A stretch of DNA of 38,869 nt, taken from positions 1 through 38,869 of the forward strand of contig CAYJLE010000029.1 in NCBI GenBank assembly GCA_964370985.1, given 5' to 3'. Both the position numbers and the translations under genes were made by a program. Shown here in pieces: positions 1 through 7,127 of this stretch; the first letter of the stretch is position 1; the number at the start of each line of letters is the position of its first letter. The notes below the pieces were generated by a model. It was not told the origin of the DNA. It made no database searches and saw nothing but the letters and a program-made list of their open reading frames with translations. This stretch comes from JAHDVS01 sp964370985. Lineage in GTDB: Bacteria > Actinomycetota > Thermoleophilia > Gaiellales > Gaiellaceae.

Positions 1-834
1 GCGCTCGACGTGCTTGAGCACGGCATCCTGGTCACCCACCCACGGCAGGTGGTCAGCTCCGGGCAGCTCGACGTACTCGGCGGCCGGCATCCGCTCGGCG
101 AGGTACCGGGTCTCCTCCACCGGATTCAGGATGGCCGAGGTGCGATTGAGGATCAGCGTCGGTACACCCACCGCGGATACGACGTCCCTGATGTCGATCG
201 CGTACCACATGCGGTTCAGTGCCATCGCCGCGCCCGGACTGGCGCTCTGGCGGAAGTAGGTGGTCGTCCACTTCAGGAAGTCCGCATCGCCGGCCGTCGA
301 CGGGGCCATCTCCTCGAGGAAGCCCTTCTCGAATCGGCCGGTACCCCAGCCGCTTTCGATGTCCTCGACCTCTGCCCTGAAGTCCTCGGCGGTCATCCCC
401 CAGGGCGCGTCTGGCGCCCAGGCGGCGCGCACATCGGGACCGAACATGATCAAGCCCAATACGCGTTCCGGGTAGGTCGCGGCGAACAACGCACACAGCG
501 GGCCCCCATCGGACTCACCGAATACGATCGCCCTCCTGGAGCCGGCGGCGTCCATCACCGCGCCGAGATCATCCATCCGGGTCTCGAGGTCGGGGAGTTC
601 CTTGTCGGGCACCCGGTCCGACAGTCCAACCCCTCGTTTATCGAAGATGATGAGCCGGGAGAAAGACGCGAGACGTTTCAGGAAACGGGCGTACTCCGGA
701 GACGTCCAGTTCAGGTCGACGTTTGAGATCCATCCGGATACGTAGACCAGGTCGATCGGGCCCTCTCCGGCGACCTGGTAGGCGATGTGGACGCCATCTG
801 CAGTCTTGGCATAGCGGGTCTCGAGTATGTCCAT
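1..834 (-). CDS. alpha/beta hydrolase-fold protein, N-terminal part (probably of a class III adenylate/guanylate cyclase)
   Basis: Translated from the minus strand, the frame is open from an ATG at 834 to the window edge (278 codons, no stop), so the gene is partial and its C-terminus lies outside. It begins MDILETRYAKTADGVHIAYQ, contains FDKRGVGLSDR and a nucleophile elbow GESDGG (Ser near residue 108), and ends in GADHLPWVGD, whose His would be the catalytic base. This pattern (FDKRG.GLSDR, DDL.AVMDA, ADHLPWVGDQD) is typical of the hydrolase-like sensor domain that precedes an adenylate cyclase domain in many actinobacterial proteins. The cyclase domain itself is not in the window, so that part is inference. 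A stand-alone hydrolase is the alternative. Confidence 0.8.
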   Translation of the reverse strand, partial: MDILETRYAKTADGVHIAYQVAGEGPIDLVYVSGWISNVDLNWTSPEYARFLKRLASFSRLIIFDKRGVGLSDRVPDKELPDLETRMDDLGAVMDAAGSRRAIVFGESDGGPLCALFAATYPERVLGLIMFGPDVRAAWAPDAPWGMTAEDFRAEVEDIESGWGTGRFEKGFLEEMAPSTAGDADFLKWTTTYFRQSASPGAAMALNRMWYAIDIRDVVSAVGVPTLILNRTSAILNPVEETRYLAERMPAAEYVELPGADHLPWVGDQDAVLKHVER

Positions 835-943
835 GGGCGCATCCTCGCTGCTGTCGCCTCCACGCTGCAACCGGGCCGGTGGAGACCAGGCAGCGATAGC
901 TGCCGAGGTCACCGCCGGCGCGGTTGCGTGTCGAGAGTCGAGC

Positions 944-1363
944 CTAGGCTGGGGGACCGTCCGGCACGAGGCCGAGCTGCTGCATCATCGCCATCGCGTC
1001 GAAGACGCCCCAGTGCTCGTGCGCGAGCCCGTCGGCGCCGAAGCGGATGATGTCGACCGCCTGCACGTCCATGCGCCGGCCGGTCGCCGGCATGCCCATG
1101 AGCTCGCCCTCGTGCGTTCCGGTGACCCTGACTCGGGCGACGACCTTGTCCCCGCTCACGAGGACGTCCTCCGCGTCGAAGCGCAGGTCGGGGAAGGCCG
1201 CCATGAACCTCCCGAACATCTCCCTGACGCCCTCCCTCGTCGGCGCGAGGCCGGGGGTCTCCTCGTGCTCGACGAAGTCGCCGGCCAGCACCGCCCCGAA
1301 TCCGTCGAGGTCGCCGGCGTTGATCGAGTCGTACATCCCTCGTATCGTTGCCCCGTGATCCAT
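944..1363 (-). CDS. SnoaL-like / ester cyclase family protein
   Basis: This 139-aa protein starts at ATG 1363 (MDHGATIRGMYDSINAGDLD), preceded by the purine-rich GGGGGAAAC. The frame is open further upstream, but that stretch lacks family-like sequence. The fold signature is that of the NTF2/SnoaL superfamily: an N-terminal helix (MYDSINAGDLDGFGAVLAGDFVEHE), FMAAFPDLRFDAEDVLVSGDKVVARVRVTGTH, then a C-terminal strand ending in VDIIRFGADGLAHEHWGVFD. Members include polyketide cyclases and many uncharacterised small hydrolase-like or isomerase-like proteins. The substrate cannot be read from the sequence. It runs in the same direction as the hydrolase-fold gene downstream, about 110 bp away, so co-transcription is possible. 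Confidence 0.8.
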   Translation of the reverse strand: MDHGATIRGMYDSINAGDLDGFGAVLAGDFVEHEETPGLAPTREGVREMFGRFMAAFPDLRFDAEDVLVSGDKVVARVRVTGTHEGELMGMPATGRRMDVQAVDIIRFGADGLAHEHWGVFDAMAMMQQLGLVPDGPPA

Positions 1364-1776
1364 CGTTTCCCCCTTGGCTCGTTGGCGAAGGGGATTGTAC
1401 GGCCCGCCGGCGGCCCGGTCTGGACTGTCTCCGCGGCGAGCGGCGAGCGGCGAGCGGCGAAGGCGCTCGCGAGCTGGCGGTAGTACCACACCGTACCGTC
1501 CTTGTGGCCCTTGAAGCGTTCCCACAGCTCGATGCCGCGATGTACGGCTACTTCCGCGCACACCAGTCAGGTTTGTCGTCAGGATCCGCAAAACGGCGCC
1601 GACCATCCGACCAACCCCCCGAGCCGCAGACGTCGCGCCCCGCGAGCCGTCAGAAGGCCCTTACGACACGCGCCGGCCACCGGCCCACGGCCGCTCACCA
1701 GAGAGGGTCCGATCTCAACCGGCGCGAGCAGGGTCCGTTTTCAACCGGCCTCGACACGCATCGTCTGTGGTCGGAC
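1364..1776. other. 413-bp non-coding gap with possible gene and IS remnants
   Basis: No intact gene is visible. Three things stand out. CGGCGAG is repeated four times in tandem at 1434-1461 (last unit with one change). On the minus strand 1441-1563 reads as a protein-like segment (ELWERFKGHKDGTVWYYRQL) that runs into this repeat; it looks like a decayed gene end, but I cannot name the family. At 1705-1723 and 1731-1749 there are two 19-bp direct repeats (GGGTCCG..xTCAACCGGC, two mismatches) of the kind seen at the ends of IS21-like elements. No IS21 genes are present here. All of these are weak calls. Confidence 0.35.
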
Positions 1777-2925
1777 TTACGACACACGGAAACGACTCAC
1801 CGCCTCCTCGTCGAGCTCGACTCCGAGTCCTGGCGCTGAGGGAATCTCGAACGCGCCGCCGCGAATGCTCGGCTCTGGCCCGGCTAGCTCGTCACGCAGG
1901 ATCATGTGTGGGTAGAACGCCGTCGGAGCGTGCTCAGCGAGTGGGACATTCTCGTTGGCTACGGCGACATGGATGTTCGCTGCCGCCGAGAACAGCGTCG
2001 AGACGTAGCCGTAGGGGACGAACCTCCGCCCGCGTTCACCTGCCGACCGCGCCAGGCGATCGGACTCAGTGATGCCAATGCGACAGGTTCCCGCCTGCAC
2101 GATGTCGACACCGGCATCCAACAGCGGGACGAACTCGGCGTATGAAGTCAGGATCTCTGCACCCGCAACGGGAATCGGAGAACCCTCGGAGAGCTTCCGA
2201 TATTCATCCAACAGCTCAGGCATGAAGGGTGTCTCGAGAAAGAAGAGGTCGAACTCCTCCAAGCGTCGGGTGCAGTCCAGAGCCTCCTCCGCCGTCCGCC
2301 AGCGATAGCCGACGTCGAGTGCCAGCGTGAACTCCGGCCCGGCGTATTCCCTGACCGCCCTGACCAGCTCGACGATCTCGCCGTTGTCGGCCGTCGTATC
2401 GACCAATGCCTCGATCTTGGCCGCTCTATACCCATCTGCGAATGCCCGGTCGAGAAGATCGGTCGTGTTGCGAATCGTGGTTGGGAGTGGACTAGGGCCG
2501 CTGTACATCGTGAGGTACGGGACGACTGGATCCGGCCGCCGCTGACCAAGAAGCTCCCATACCGGGGCCCCGGTCACCTTGCCCGCCAGGTCCCAGAGCG
2601 CCATATCGACTCCGGCCAGCGCAATGTGGCCAAGCCCAACACGCCCCGACCAGAAGGTGCCGTCGTACAACTTGCTCCAGAGAGCGCGGGGATCGCGTGG
2701 GTCCTCGCCGATCAGGATGTCGGCGATGCTTCGACTCCAAGAGAACGAGGTCGGCTCGTTGATGAACGCCTTTACCACGGAAGGCGACGCCGCCGCTTCG
2801 CCGACACCAACGAAACCGTCATCCGAGGTAAGACACACGAGCGCCGCCTCGTGCGTTTGATCGGCTGCGCGTCGATCCTTGGCCGGTGTCTGCACGACGA
2901 CAGCCTCCACTCCGACGATCTCCAT
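1777..2925 (-). CDS. enolase-superfamily (mandelate racemase/muconate lactonizing-like) protein lacking the His-Asp dyad
   Basis: This 382-aa protein starts at ATG 2925 with AGGAG seven bases upstream. It has an N-terminal capping domain (MEIVGVEAVVVQTP ... WDLAGKVTGAPVWELLGQ) and a TIM barrel. Likely metal ligands are Asp204 (ALDVGYRW), Glu231 (FFLETPF) and Glu257 (VAGAEILTS). The second-strand motif is K170-I-E172 rather than the usual K-x-K. Where racemase-type members have an Asp in Q-P-D and a His in P-H, this protein reads Q-A-G (277-279) and P-Y-G (304-306), so both members of the His-Asp dyad are missing. Enolisation of a carboxylate substrate is expected from the fold, but the reaction is unknown and may rely on Lys170. 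It is isolated from other metabolic genes. Confidence 0.85.
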   Translation of the reverse strand: MEIVGVEAVVVQTPAKDRRAADQTHEAALVCLTSDDGFVGVGEAAASPSVVKAFINEPTSFSWSRSIADILIGEDPRDPRALWSKLYDGTFWSGRVGLGHIALAGVDMALWDLAGKVTGAPVWELLGQRRPDPVVPYLTMYSGPSPLPTTIRNTTDLLDRAFADGYRAAKIEALVDTTADNGEIVELVRAVREYAGPEFTLALDVGYRWRTAEEALDCTRRLEEFDLFFLETPFMPELLDEYRKLSEGSPIPVAGAEILTSYAEFVPLLDAGVDIVQAGTCRIGITESDRLARSAGERGRRFVPYGYVSTLFSAAANIHVAVANENVPLAEHAPTAFYPHMILRDELAGPEPSIRGGAFEIPSAPGLGVELDEEAVSRFRVS

Positions 2926-3040
2926 TAGGCGCTCCTTTCAGTCCTGGTTTGGCAGCTTCACAGCGCCCTTCTTACTCGATCTCTTCCGACTCGTCGTACC
3001 AGCGGGCGCGTTCGCCGATGCGGTCGCGCGCCCTCCAGCG

Positions 3041-3153
3041 ACCGGGGTCAGGCCTCCGGTGGTGCATTTATGCCGGTATTGCGACAACGCTTCCGGCTAC
3101 GGGTGGGGTGGCTTGCCTGGCGGCTGCGGTGGGGTGATGGCGCGGCCGCCTCG
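3041..3153 (+). repeat. orphan copy of the 5' end of the REP-associated transposase element
   Basis: These 113 bp match 3854-3965, which is the leader and first codons of the intact Y1 transposase, with about 15 differences including one 1-bp gap (counted by eye). The copy includes the shared start region (GGGGTGATGGCGCGGCCGCC) but diverges right after the first five codons. It is therefore a leader without a gene, followed 58 bp later by the toxin-antitoxin pair. The part around TGCCGG ... CCGGC(A/T) can form a short hairpin. It is a truncated element copy or the scar of an excision. Confidence 0.7.
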
Positions 3154-3190
3154 GGCCCGTCCTGCCAGGAAAATGATACAGCGTGCTTAC

Positions 3191-3217
3191 AGATATGCTA
3201 GCATGGTGGTATGATAC
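3191..3217 (+). promoter_or_regulatory. probable vapBC promoter/operator
   Basis: ATGCTAGCAT at 3195-3204 is a perfect 10-bp palindrome, and GTATGATAC at 3209-3217 is an odd palindrome overlapping the antitoxin start codon. TATGCT (3194-3199) could be the -10 box, giving a start of transcription within a few bases of ATG 3211 and hence a nearly leaderless mRNA. No Shine-Dalgarno sequence is visible. Ribbon-helix-helix antitoxins usually bind such palindromes to repress their own operon. Confidence 0.5.
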
Positions 3218-3444
3218 GTACGCAGGTCCAGCTCACCGATGAGCAGGTGGCGCTGCTCCGCCGCGTGGCGACCACGCGTGGCGTCTCGATGGCGGCGGTG
3301 ATCCGCGAGCTCCTCGACAACGCGCTTGCTGCGCCGGCCTCCGCCCGCGCGTCGCGGGCAAGGTCGGCGATCGGGCGGTTTGCCTCCGGCACCGGCACGG
3401 TGAGCCGCGAGCACGACCGCGAGCTCGAGCGCTTCGCCGAGTAA
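3211..3444 (+). CDS. vapB: ribbon-helix-helix antitoxin (VapB/CopG type)
   Basis: This 77-aa protein starts MIRTQVQLTDEQVALLRRVA and continues with RGVSMAAVIRELLDNAL. That is the beta strand plus two helices of a ribbon-helix-helix DNA-binding domain, in which the strand contacts operator DNA as a dimer. The charged C-terminal tail (SREHDRELERFAE) would wrap the toxin. It is followed after 10 bp by the PIN-domain toxin, the normal antitoxin-first order. Autorepression through the palindromes at 3195-3217 is likely. Confidence 0.85.
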   Translation: MIRTQVQLTDEQVALLRRVATTRGVSMAAVIRELLDNALAAPASARASRARSAIGRFASGTGTVSREHDRELERFAE

Positions 3445-3454
3445 CCGCGCGCGC

Positions 3455-3853
3455 ATGAGCGTCTTCGTGGACACGTCGGCGCTCTACGCGCTTCTCGATC
3501 GCGACGACGAGAACCACCCTGCCGCCGCGGAGGCGTTCTCGGCGCTGCTCGACCGCGAGGCGTTGCTCACGCACGGCTACGTCGTCGTCGAGACGACCGC
3601 GCTCGCCCAGCGGCGGCTCGGCATGGAGGCGGTCCGCGCTCTCGTGGACGACGTGCTGCCGGCGTTCGAGCTCGTCTTCGTCGACGAGCCGCTCCACCAA
3701 GCCGCCGTGGCCGCGCTGCTCGCCTCTGGTGCGCGGGACGTCTCGCTCGTCGACTGGACGAGCTTCGAGCTGATGCGGTGGCTCGGCGTGGGGAAGGCGT
3801 TCGCCTTCGACGAGGACTTCGCACGCCAGGGCTTCGACGTCCTGCCTGCTTGA
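3455..3853 (+). CDS. vapC: PIN-domain ribonuclease toxin VapC
   Basis: This 132-aa protein starts MSVFVDTSALYALLDRDDEN. The acidic residues expected for a PIN-domain active site are present: Asp6 (VDTSALYA), Glu46 (VVVETTAL), Asp100 (SLVDWTSFELM) and Asp119/121 (AFAFDEDF). These bind Mg2+ and cleave RNA, in known cases tRNA or rRNA. Length and order are normal for VapC. The pair sits between two copies of a transposase leader sequence (3041-3153 and 3854-3965), which suggests that it arrived with, or inside, a mobile repeat. Confidence 0.9.
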   Translation: MSVFVDTSALYALLDRDDENHPAAAEAFSALLDREALLTHGYVVVETTALAQRRLGMEAVRALVDDVLPAFELVFVDEPLHQAAVAALLASGARDVSLVDWTSFELMRWLGVGKAFAFDEDFARQGFDVLPA

Positions 3854-4606
3854 ACCGGGATCAGGTCTCCGACGTGCAACTGTGCCGGTATTGCGACCAC
3901 GCTTCCGGCAACGGGTGAGGCGGCTCGCCGGGCGGCTACGGTGGGGTGATGGCGCGGCCGCCTCGTCCGCAGTTTCCGGATGGTGTCTGCCGCGTGAGCG
4001 CTCGCGGGAACGAGCGCTTCCCGGCCTACCGCGACGACGGGGGTCGTCACCGCTTCCTCGAGCTGGTCGCCACGGTCCGCGGGCGCTACCGGTGGCGCGT
4101 CTTCTCGTACTACCTGATGACCAACCACTACCACCTGCTCGTGCAGACTTCGGAGCCGAACCTCGCCCGCGGCATGCGCCAGCTGAACGGCGTCTACGCG
4201 CGGTGGTTCAACCGCCGTCACGGCCGCGTCGGCCATCTCTTCCAGGGCCGCTACGGTGCACGGCTCGTGCAGGCCGACGAGCATCTGCTCGCCGCCGTGC
4301 GCTCCATCGTCAGGAACCCGGTCCGGGCGGGCCTGTGTCGGGCCCCCGAGGAGTGGCGCTGGTCGAGCCACCGGATCGCGCCCGCGCCCGAGGTGCCTCG
4401 CCGCTACCTCCAGCCCCCACGGCCGCAGCTCGCGCACCCGCTCGCCTCGCCAGACCTCGCCGCCGCCGCCGCCGCCGCCCACGCTCACGGCTATTCGCTC
4501 CGTGGGATCGACCGCCACCTCGACACCCACGCCTCCACCCTCAGCCGACGCCTCCGCCGGCACCAGAGCGGATCGGCGGCTGCAACAAACGGGACCTGAC
4601 CCCTGG
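3854..4606 (+). mobile_element. REP/RAYT-type element with imperfect inverted ends
   Basis: The unit runs from the leader repeat at 3854 (ACCGGGATCAGGTCTCC) through the Y1 transposase gene to GGGACCTGACCCCTGG at about 4591-4606. The right end, reverse complemented, reads GGTCAGGTCCC and resembles the left end GATCAGGTCTCC. The TGA stop of the transposase (4597-4599) lies inside the conserved right-end motif. Boundaries are by eye. Confidence 0.6.
3949..4599 (+). CDS. REP-associated tyrosine transposase (Y1/HUH, TnpA-REP family)
   Basis: This 216-aa protein starts at ATG 3949; an adjoining GTG at 3946 is possible. It has the HUH motif in YLMTNHYHLLVQ (His60 and His62), a likely catalytic Tyr in LNGVYARWFNRR (Tyr83), and the family hallmark HGRVGHLFQGRY. 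The C-terminus (YSLRGIDRHLDTHASTLSRRLRR) is helix-turn-helix-like. Members nick single-stranded DNA at REP hairpins and are thought to spread such repeats. The gene looks intact. The leader can fold (TGCCGG ... CCGGCA at 3882-3910), and a truncated copy of the same leader lies 0.8 kb upstream. It could act on the GTGCCAGGCAC palindromes found elsewhere in the window, but nothing here proves it. Confidence 0.9.
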   Translation: MARPPRPQFPDGVCRVSARGNERFPAYRDDGGRHRFLELVATVRGRYRWRVFSYYLMTNHYHLLVQTSEPNLARGMRQLNGVYARWFNRRHGRVGHLFQGRYGARLVQADEHLLAAVRSIVRNPVRAGLCRAPEEWRWSSHRIAPAPEVPRRYLQPPRPQLAHPLASPDLAAAAAAAHAHGYSLRGIDRHLDTHASTLSRRLRRHQSGSAAATNGT

Positions 4607-4627
4607 GGTGGGCCTTGCGCTTGTCGC

Positions 4628-5350
4628 TCAGAAGAGTCGCGTCTCCTCGCGCGGCCGGCGGACTTGCTCGGGGAAGCGCTTGAGCCCGACGCCCTCGAGC
4701 TCTCCGGTGGCGGGGTGCGTGGCGAACCTCGGCAGCAGGGTCTTCAGGTAGCCGCGAGCCTGGCCGTTGCCGCGCTCGGCAGCGGCCGTGATGGAGCAGA
4801 CCAGGTCAGCGCACTGCAGGCCGACCGAGACGTGGCTCGGGCCGAGGAAGAGGCCCTCGACGATCCGGTCGAGGCGGGAATAGGGGGTGCCATCCTGGGT
4901 CAGGTCGGCGAAGAAGCGGCGCAGGCGCGCGTCGTCCTCGCGGAAGCGGCCGTCGATCACGATCATCCCGACGTCGTCGGCATCCTGGAGCAGGAGCTGG
5001 AAGCGCTCAGCCAGGAACATCAGCCCCGTCGAGTAAGCGTCCTCGTCGGTGGCGAAGAACGTGGGGGCGACGTTGGCGCCGAGCTCGATGTCGAGCAGGG
5101 TCACGTAGCAGCGCAGCGGTGAACGGGCGAGCATGCCGATCACCGCGTCTGCGAGTGGCGGAGGCACTGCGCCCGTGCGGATGCCGTGCCATTTGATCTC
5201 CTTCGCGGCCGGCCAACCGTGGGCGGCGAGCGTCTCCTGCCAGTAGTCGCGCAGGTGGTGCCAGTCGGTGTCCCGCAGCGCGACGCCGCCGAGCGCGAAG
5301 AAGCACCGCTCGGACAGCTGCCCGGACTCGTCGAGGAAGAGCAAATGCAT
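4628..5350 (-). CDS. DUF3800 domain protein
   Basis: This 240-aa protein starts MHLLFLDESGQLSERCFFALGGVALRD. The N-terminal DESG motif, the central IVIDGRFREDD and the C-terminal VGLQCADLVCS (Q-x-A-D) are the conserved acidic blocks of DUF3800, a family with an RNase H-like fold predicted to bind metal. The function is unproven. Members are common in accessory DNA and some sit in phage-defence loci. It is transcribed divergently from the exonuclease gene, with an 82-bp gap between them. I see no partner gene that would define a known defence system. Confidence 0.85.
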   Translation of the reverse strand: MHLLFLDESGQLSERCFFALGGVALRDTDWHHLRDYWQETLAAHGWPAAKEIKWHGIRTGAVPPPLADAVIGMLARSPLRCYVTLLDIELGANVAPTFFATDEDAYSTGLMFLAERFQLLLQDADDVGMIVIDGRFREDDARLRRFFADLTQDGTPYSRLDRIVEGLFLGPSHVSVGLQCADLVCSITAAAERGNGQARGYLKTLLPRFATHPATGELEGVGLKRFPEQVRRPREETRLF

Positions 5351-5417
5351 GGTCGTATCTCACGCGCCTCGGGGCGGCAAGTCAACCAGGCGCCGTACGT
5401 TCGCCGTCCGGCTTGCC

Positions 5418-5438
5418 GGACATGCTTGATACATGTCC
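5418..5438. promoter_or_regulatory. inverted repeat at the start of the exonuclease gene
   Basis: GGACATG (5418-5424) and CATGTCC (5432-5438) form a perfect 7-bp inverted repeat around a 7-nt spacer. It lies in the divergent promoter region of the DUF3800 and exonuclease genes and overlaps the first candidate start codon (5433). It may be an operator. If it is transcribed instead, the hairpin would hide that start, favouring the in-frame ATG at 5451. Confidence 0.4.
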
Positions 5439-6311
5439 ACAACGGCCGATATGGTGGGACGCGTCCGCCGCAGGGCGGAGGTGCCGAAACCGGCGGCATA
5501 TGCCGTGTTCGACTGCGAGACGACGGGAACGACCCCTGGCGTCGATGAGATCGTCTCGCTCGCCGTCGTGCGGCTCGACGCCGACGGTGTCGAGACAGAC
5601 CGCTACGCCCGACTCGTCCGCCCTTCGCGGCCGATCCCGGCCGAGGCAACAGCGGTGCACGGCATCGGCGACGAGGACGTCGCCGGCGCACCCCGCTTCG
5701 GCGAGATCGCCGGTGAGCTGCTCGGGCTGCTTGACGGGGCAGTGTTTGTCGCACACAACGCCGAGTTCGACCTGGCGATGTTGCAGCACGCGTTCGCGGG
5801 CGCGGGGATCGACTACCGCCCTGCCGGGGTTGCCTGCACCCTCAACGCGTTCCGGCTGCTCGAGCCGCTCGCGGAAGACCATCGCCTCCAGTCGATCTGC
5901 GAGCGGCGCGGCATCGTGCTCGAGGACGCACACGAGGCGCTGAACGACGTCCGTGCAACGGCCGCGCTTCTTCGCGTGCTTCTCTTCGACGAGGATGTCG
6001 CACCGGAAACGGTCGAGCTCGACCACCCGGCGTTCATGCGGCTCCGCGCCCGCGGAGACACAAGACCGGCGTCGGAGCGGCAGATCCGAAGAGTGTTCGG
6101 CATGGCACGGTCCGCAGGTTTGCTCCGTTCCGACGGCGGCGTCGACCGCGACCGAGTCATCGCAATCGTCGAGCGCGTCACCGGCACGCATGATGTGGAC
6201 GGGCTGACCCGCGAGCAAGTACAGGATGTGTATGACGCACTCGACCTCCTGATCGGGATCGAAGAGCAGCGAGCGAGAGCGGGACAAGGCCCCTCAGACA
6301 TCGCAGCGTGA
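5433..6311 (+). CDS. DEDDh 3'-5' exonuclease (DnaQ / Pol III epsilon-like) with C-terminal extension
   Basis: This 292-aa protein has exonuclease motifs in order: Exo I FDCETTGT, Exo II VAHNAEFDLAMLQ, and Exo III with HEALNDVRATAALL (the H...D of the DEDDh class). These two-metal active sites remove nucleotides from 3' ends. After about residue 190 comes a C-terminal part (ERQIRRVFGMARSAGL ... VDGLTREQVQDVYDALDLL) that resembles a small helical module found at the end of some nucleases and recombination proteins; its role is uncertain. It stands alone, not next to a polymerase gene, so a repair or nucleic-acid clean-up role is more likely than replicative proofreading. ATG 5433 gives the longest product; ATG 5451 is an alternative. 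Confidence 0.85.
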   Translation: MSTTADMVGRVRRRAEVPKPAAYAVFDCETTGTTPGVDEIVSLAVVRLDADGVETDRYARLVRPSRPIPAEATAVHGIGDEDVAGAPRFGEIAGELLGLLDGAVFVAHNAEFDLAMLQHAFAGAGIDYRPAGVACTLNAFRLLEPLAEDHRLQSICERRGIVLEDAHEALNDVRATAALLRVLLFDEDVAPETVELDHPAFMRLRARGDTRPASERQIRRVFGMARSAGLLRSDGGVDRDRVIAIVERVTGTHDVDGLTREQVQDVYDALDLLIGIEEQRARAGQGPSDIAA

Positions 6312-6315
6312 CCTC

Positions 6316-6340
6316 CCCCGCTCCGGACCGGGGAGCGGGG
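6316..6340 (+). terminator. hairpin terminator after the exonuclease gene
   Basis: CCCCGCTCC (6316-6324) pairs perfectly with GGAGCGGGG (6332-6340) around a 7-nt loop, starting five bases after the stop codon. There is no T tract, as is common for terminators in GC-rich actinobacteria. Confidence 0.6.
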
Positions 6341-6834
6341 CATAAGCGACAAGCCGCGCGCAATTGGCAAAGAGTCGCCACGAACACACGCGGCCGGCGT
6401 CCCTTTGGTCACCGCCGCGGAGGTCAGCACCTTACGCAGTGATCTCCTGCTCCACTTCGGGGGCGTAGTGGCGGTCCGGGCGTCGGAGCTTCGCAGGTAC
6501 CGACCCGAGGTGGACGCCGAGCGTTCGGCTAAGAGCGCTTCCCGGCCGGGCTCGGCGAGGACGTCCGGCTGCGCGGCGAGGGCGTCCTCGGCTCCGGCCT
6601 CGAGTGCGAAGGCGAGTCGATCCAGTGAGCGCGTTCTCAGCCGGGGGAAGTCCGGGCGGCGGGCAGACCGGGATCACGCGGCCCAGCCACAAGTGCTGAA
6701 GCCCTTTCCCCGACCGGAACTCGACGAGGCCGGCTTTCGCGCTCAGTGGAGAGAACAGCCAGTCCGGGCAGTGGAGAGAACGCTATTCTTCCGGAAGGGT
6801 CGATTTCAGAAAAGCCCTGCAAATCGGCATGCTG
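6341..6834. other. 494-bp gap before tRNA-Arg, no convincing gene
   Basis: Open frames on both strands are Arg/Ser/Pro-rich and lack family-like sequence. A 13-bp direct repeat (CAGTGGAGAGAAC) occurs at 6744-6756 and 6769-6781. TATTCT at 6784-6789 could be the -10 box for the tRNA. AAAGCCCTGCAAATCGGC at 6811-6828 is repeated just after the tRNA. Confidence 0.5.
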
Positions 6835-6931
6835 GCCCCCGTAGCTCAGTGGATAGAGCAGCGGTTTCCTAAACCGCGTGCGCTGGTTCGATTCCGGCCG
6901 GGGGCATCGAGCCAAACCCCTGCAAATCGCC
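6811..6931 (+). repeat. 18-bp direct repeats flanking tRNA-Arg
   Basis: AAAGCCCTGCAAATCGGC (6811-6828) and AAACCCCTGCAAATCGCC (6914-6931) differ at two positions and lie on either side of the tRNA gene, 103 bp apart. They could be remnants of a tandem tRNA duplication, processing signals or attachment-site scars. No integrase is visible nearby. Confidence 0.5.
6835..6906 (+). tRNA. tRNA-Arg (anticodon CCT)
   Basis: A full cloverleaf is present. Acceptor GCCCCCG (6835-6841) pairs with CGGGGGC (6899-6905). The D arm is GCTC-AGTGGATA-GAGC. The anticodon stem GCGGT/ACCGC encloses loop TTCCTAA, giving anticodon CCT for AGG codons. The variable loop is GTGC, and the T arm is GCTGG-TTCGATT-CCGGC. 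The discriminator is A6906; CCA is not encoded. tRNA genes often serve as insertion sites, and remnant-rich DNA follows this one. Confidence 0.95.
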
Positions 6932-6980
6932 CTATAGCGCGGAAGGGATGATCAGACGGGAGTCACTGGGGCCGCGCTGG

Positions 6981-7079
6981 GCTCCGTCTCCTCCGCGACG
7001 TGCTCGTCCGAGACGGGACGGATCACCGCCCAGCCGACCAGCGCAGCGAGCGCGAGCCCGGCGAGCGCGACGCGGCTCG
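6981..7079 (-). pseudogene. fragment of the 3' end of an MFS transporter gene
   Basis: These 99 bp match 10862-10960, the last part of the intact UMF1-type MFS gene, with only three differences (about 97% identity by eye) and in the same orientation. Nothing MFS-like continues on either side. The match covers the segment encoding the last membrane helix and tail. This is a recent partial duplication or gene-conversion scar. Confidence 0.75.
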
Positions 7080-7127
7080 GGTCCGGGCACCGGGTCCGCG
7101 ACGTCACGTCCGCGACCGAAGAGGCCG

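Noticed and set aside
4628..6311. DUF3800 plus exonuclease as a known defence system
   Set aside because: No helicase, restriction, reverse transcriptase or other hallmark partner is present, and the genes are divergent. There is not enough evidence to name a system.
6405..6872. A 155-codon plus-strand open frame reaching into the tRNA
   Set aside because: The composition is Ser/Arg-rich without family features, and it runs through the tRNA-Arg gene, so it is not a gene.
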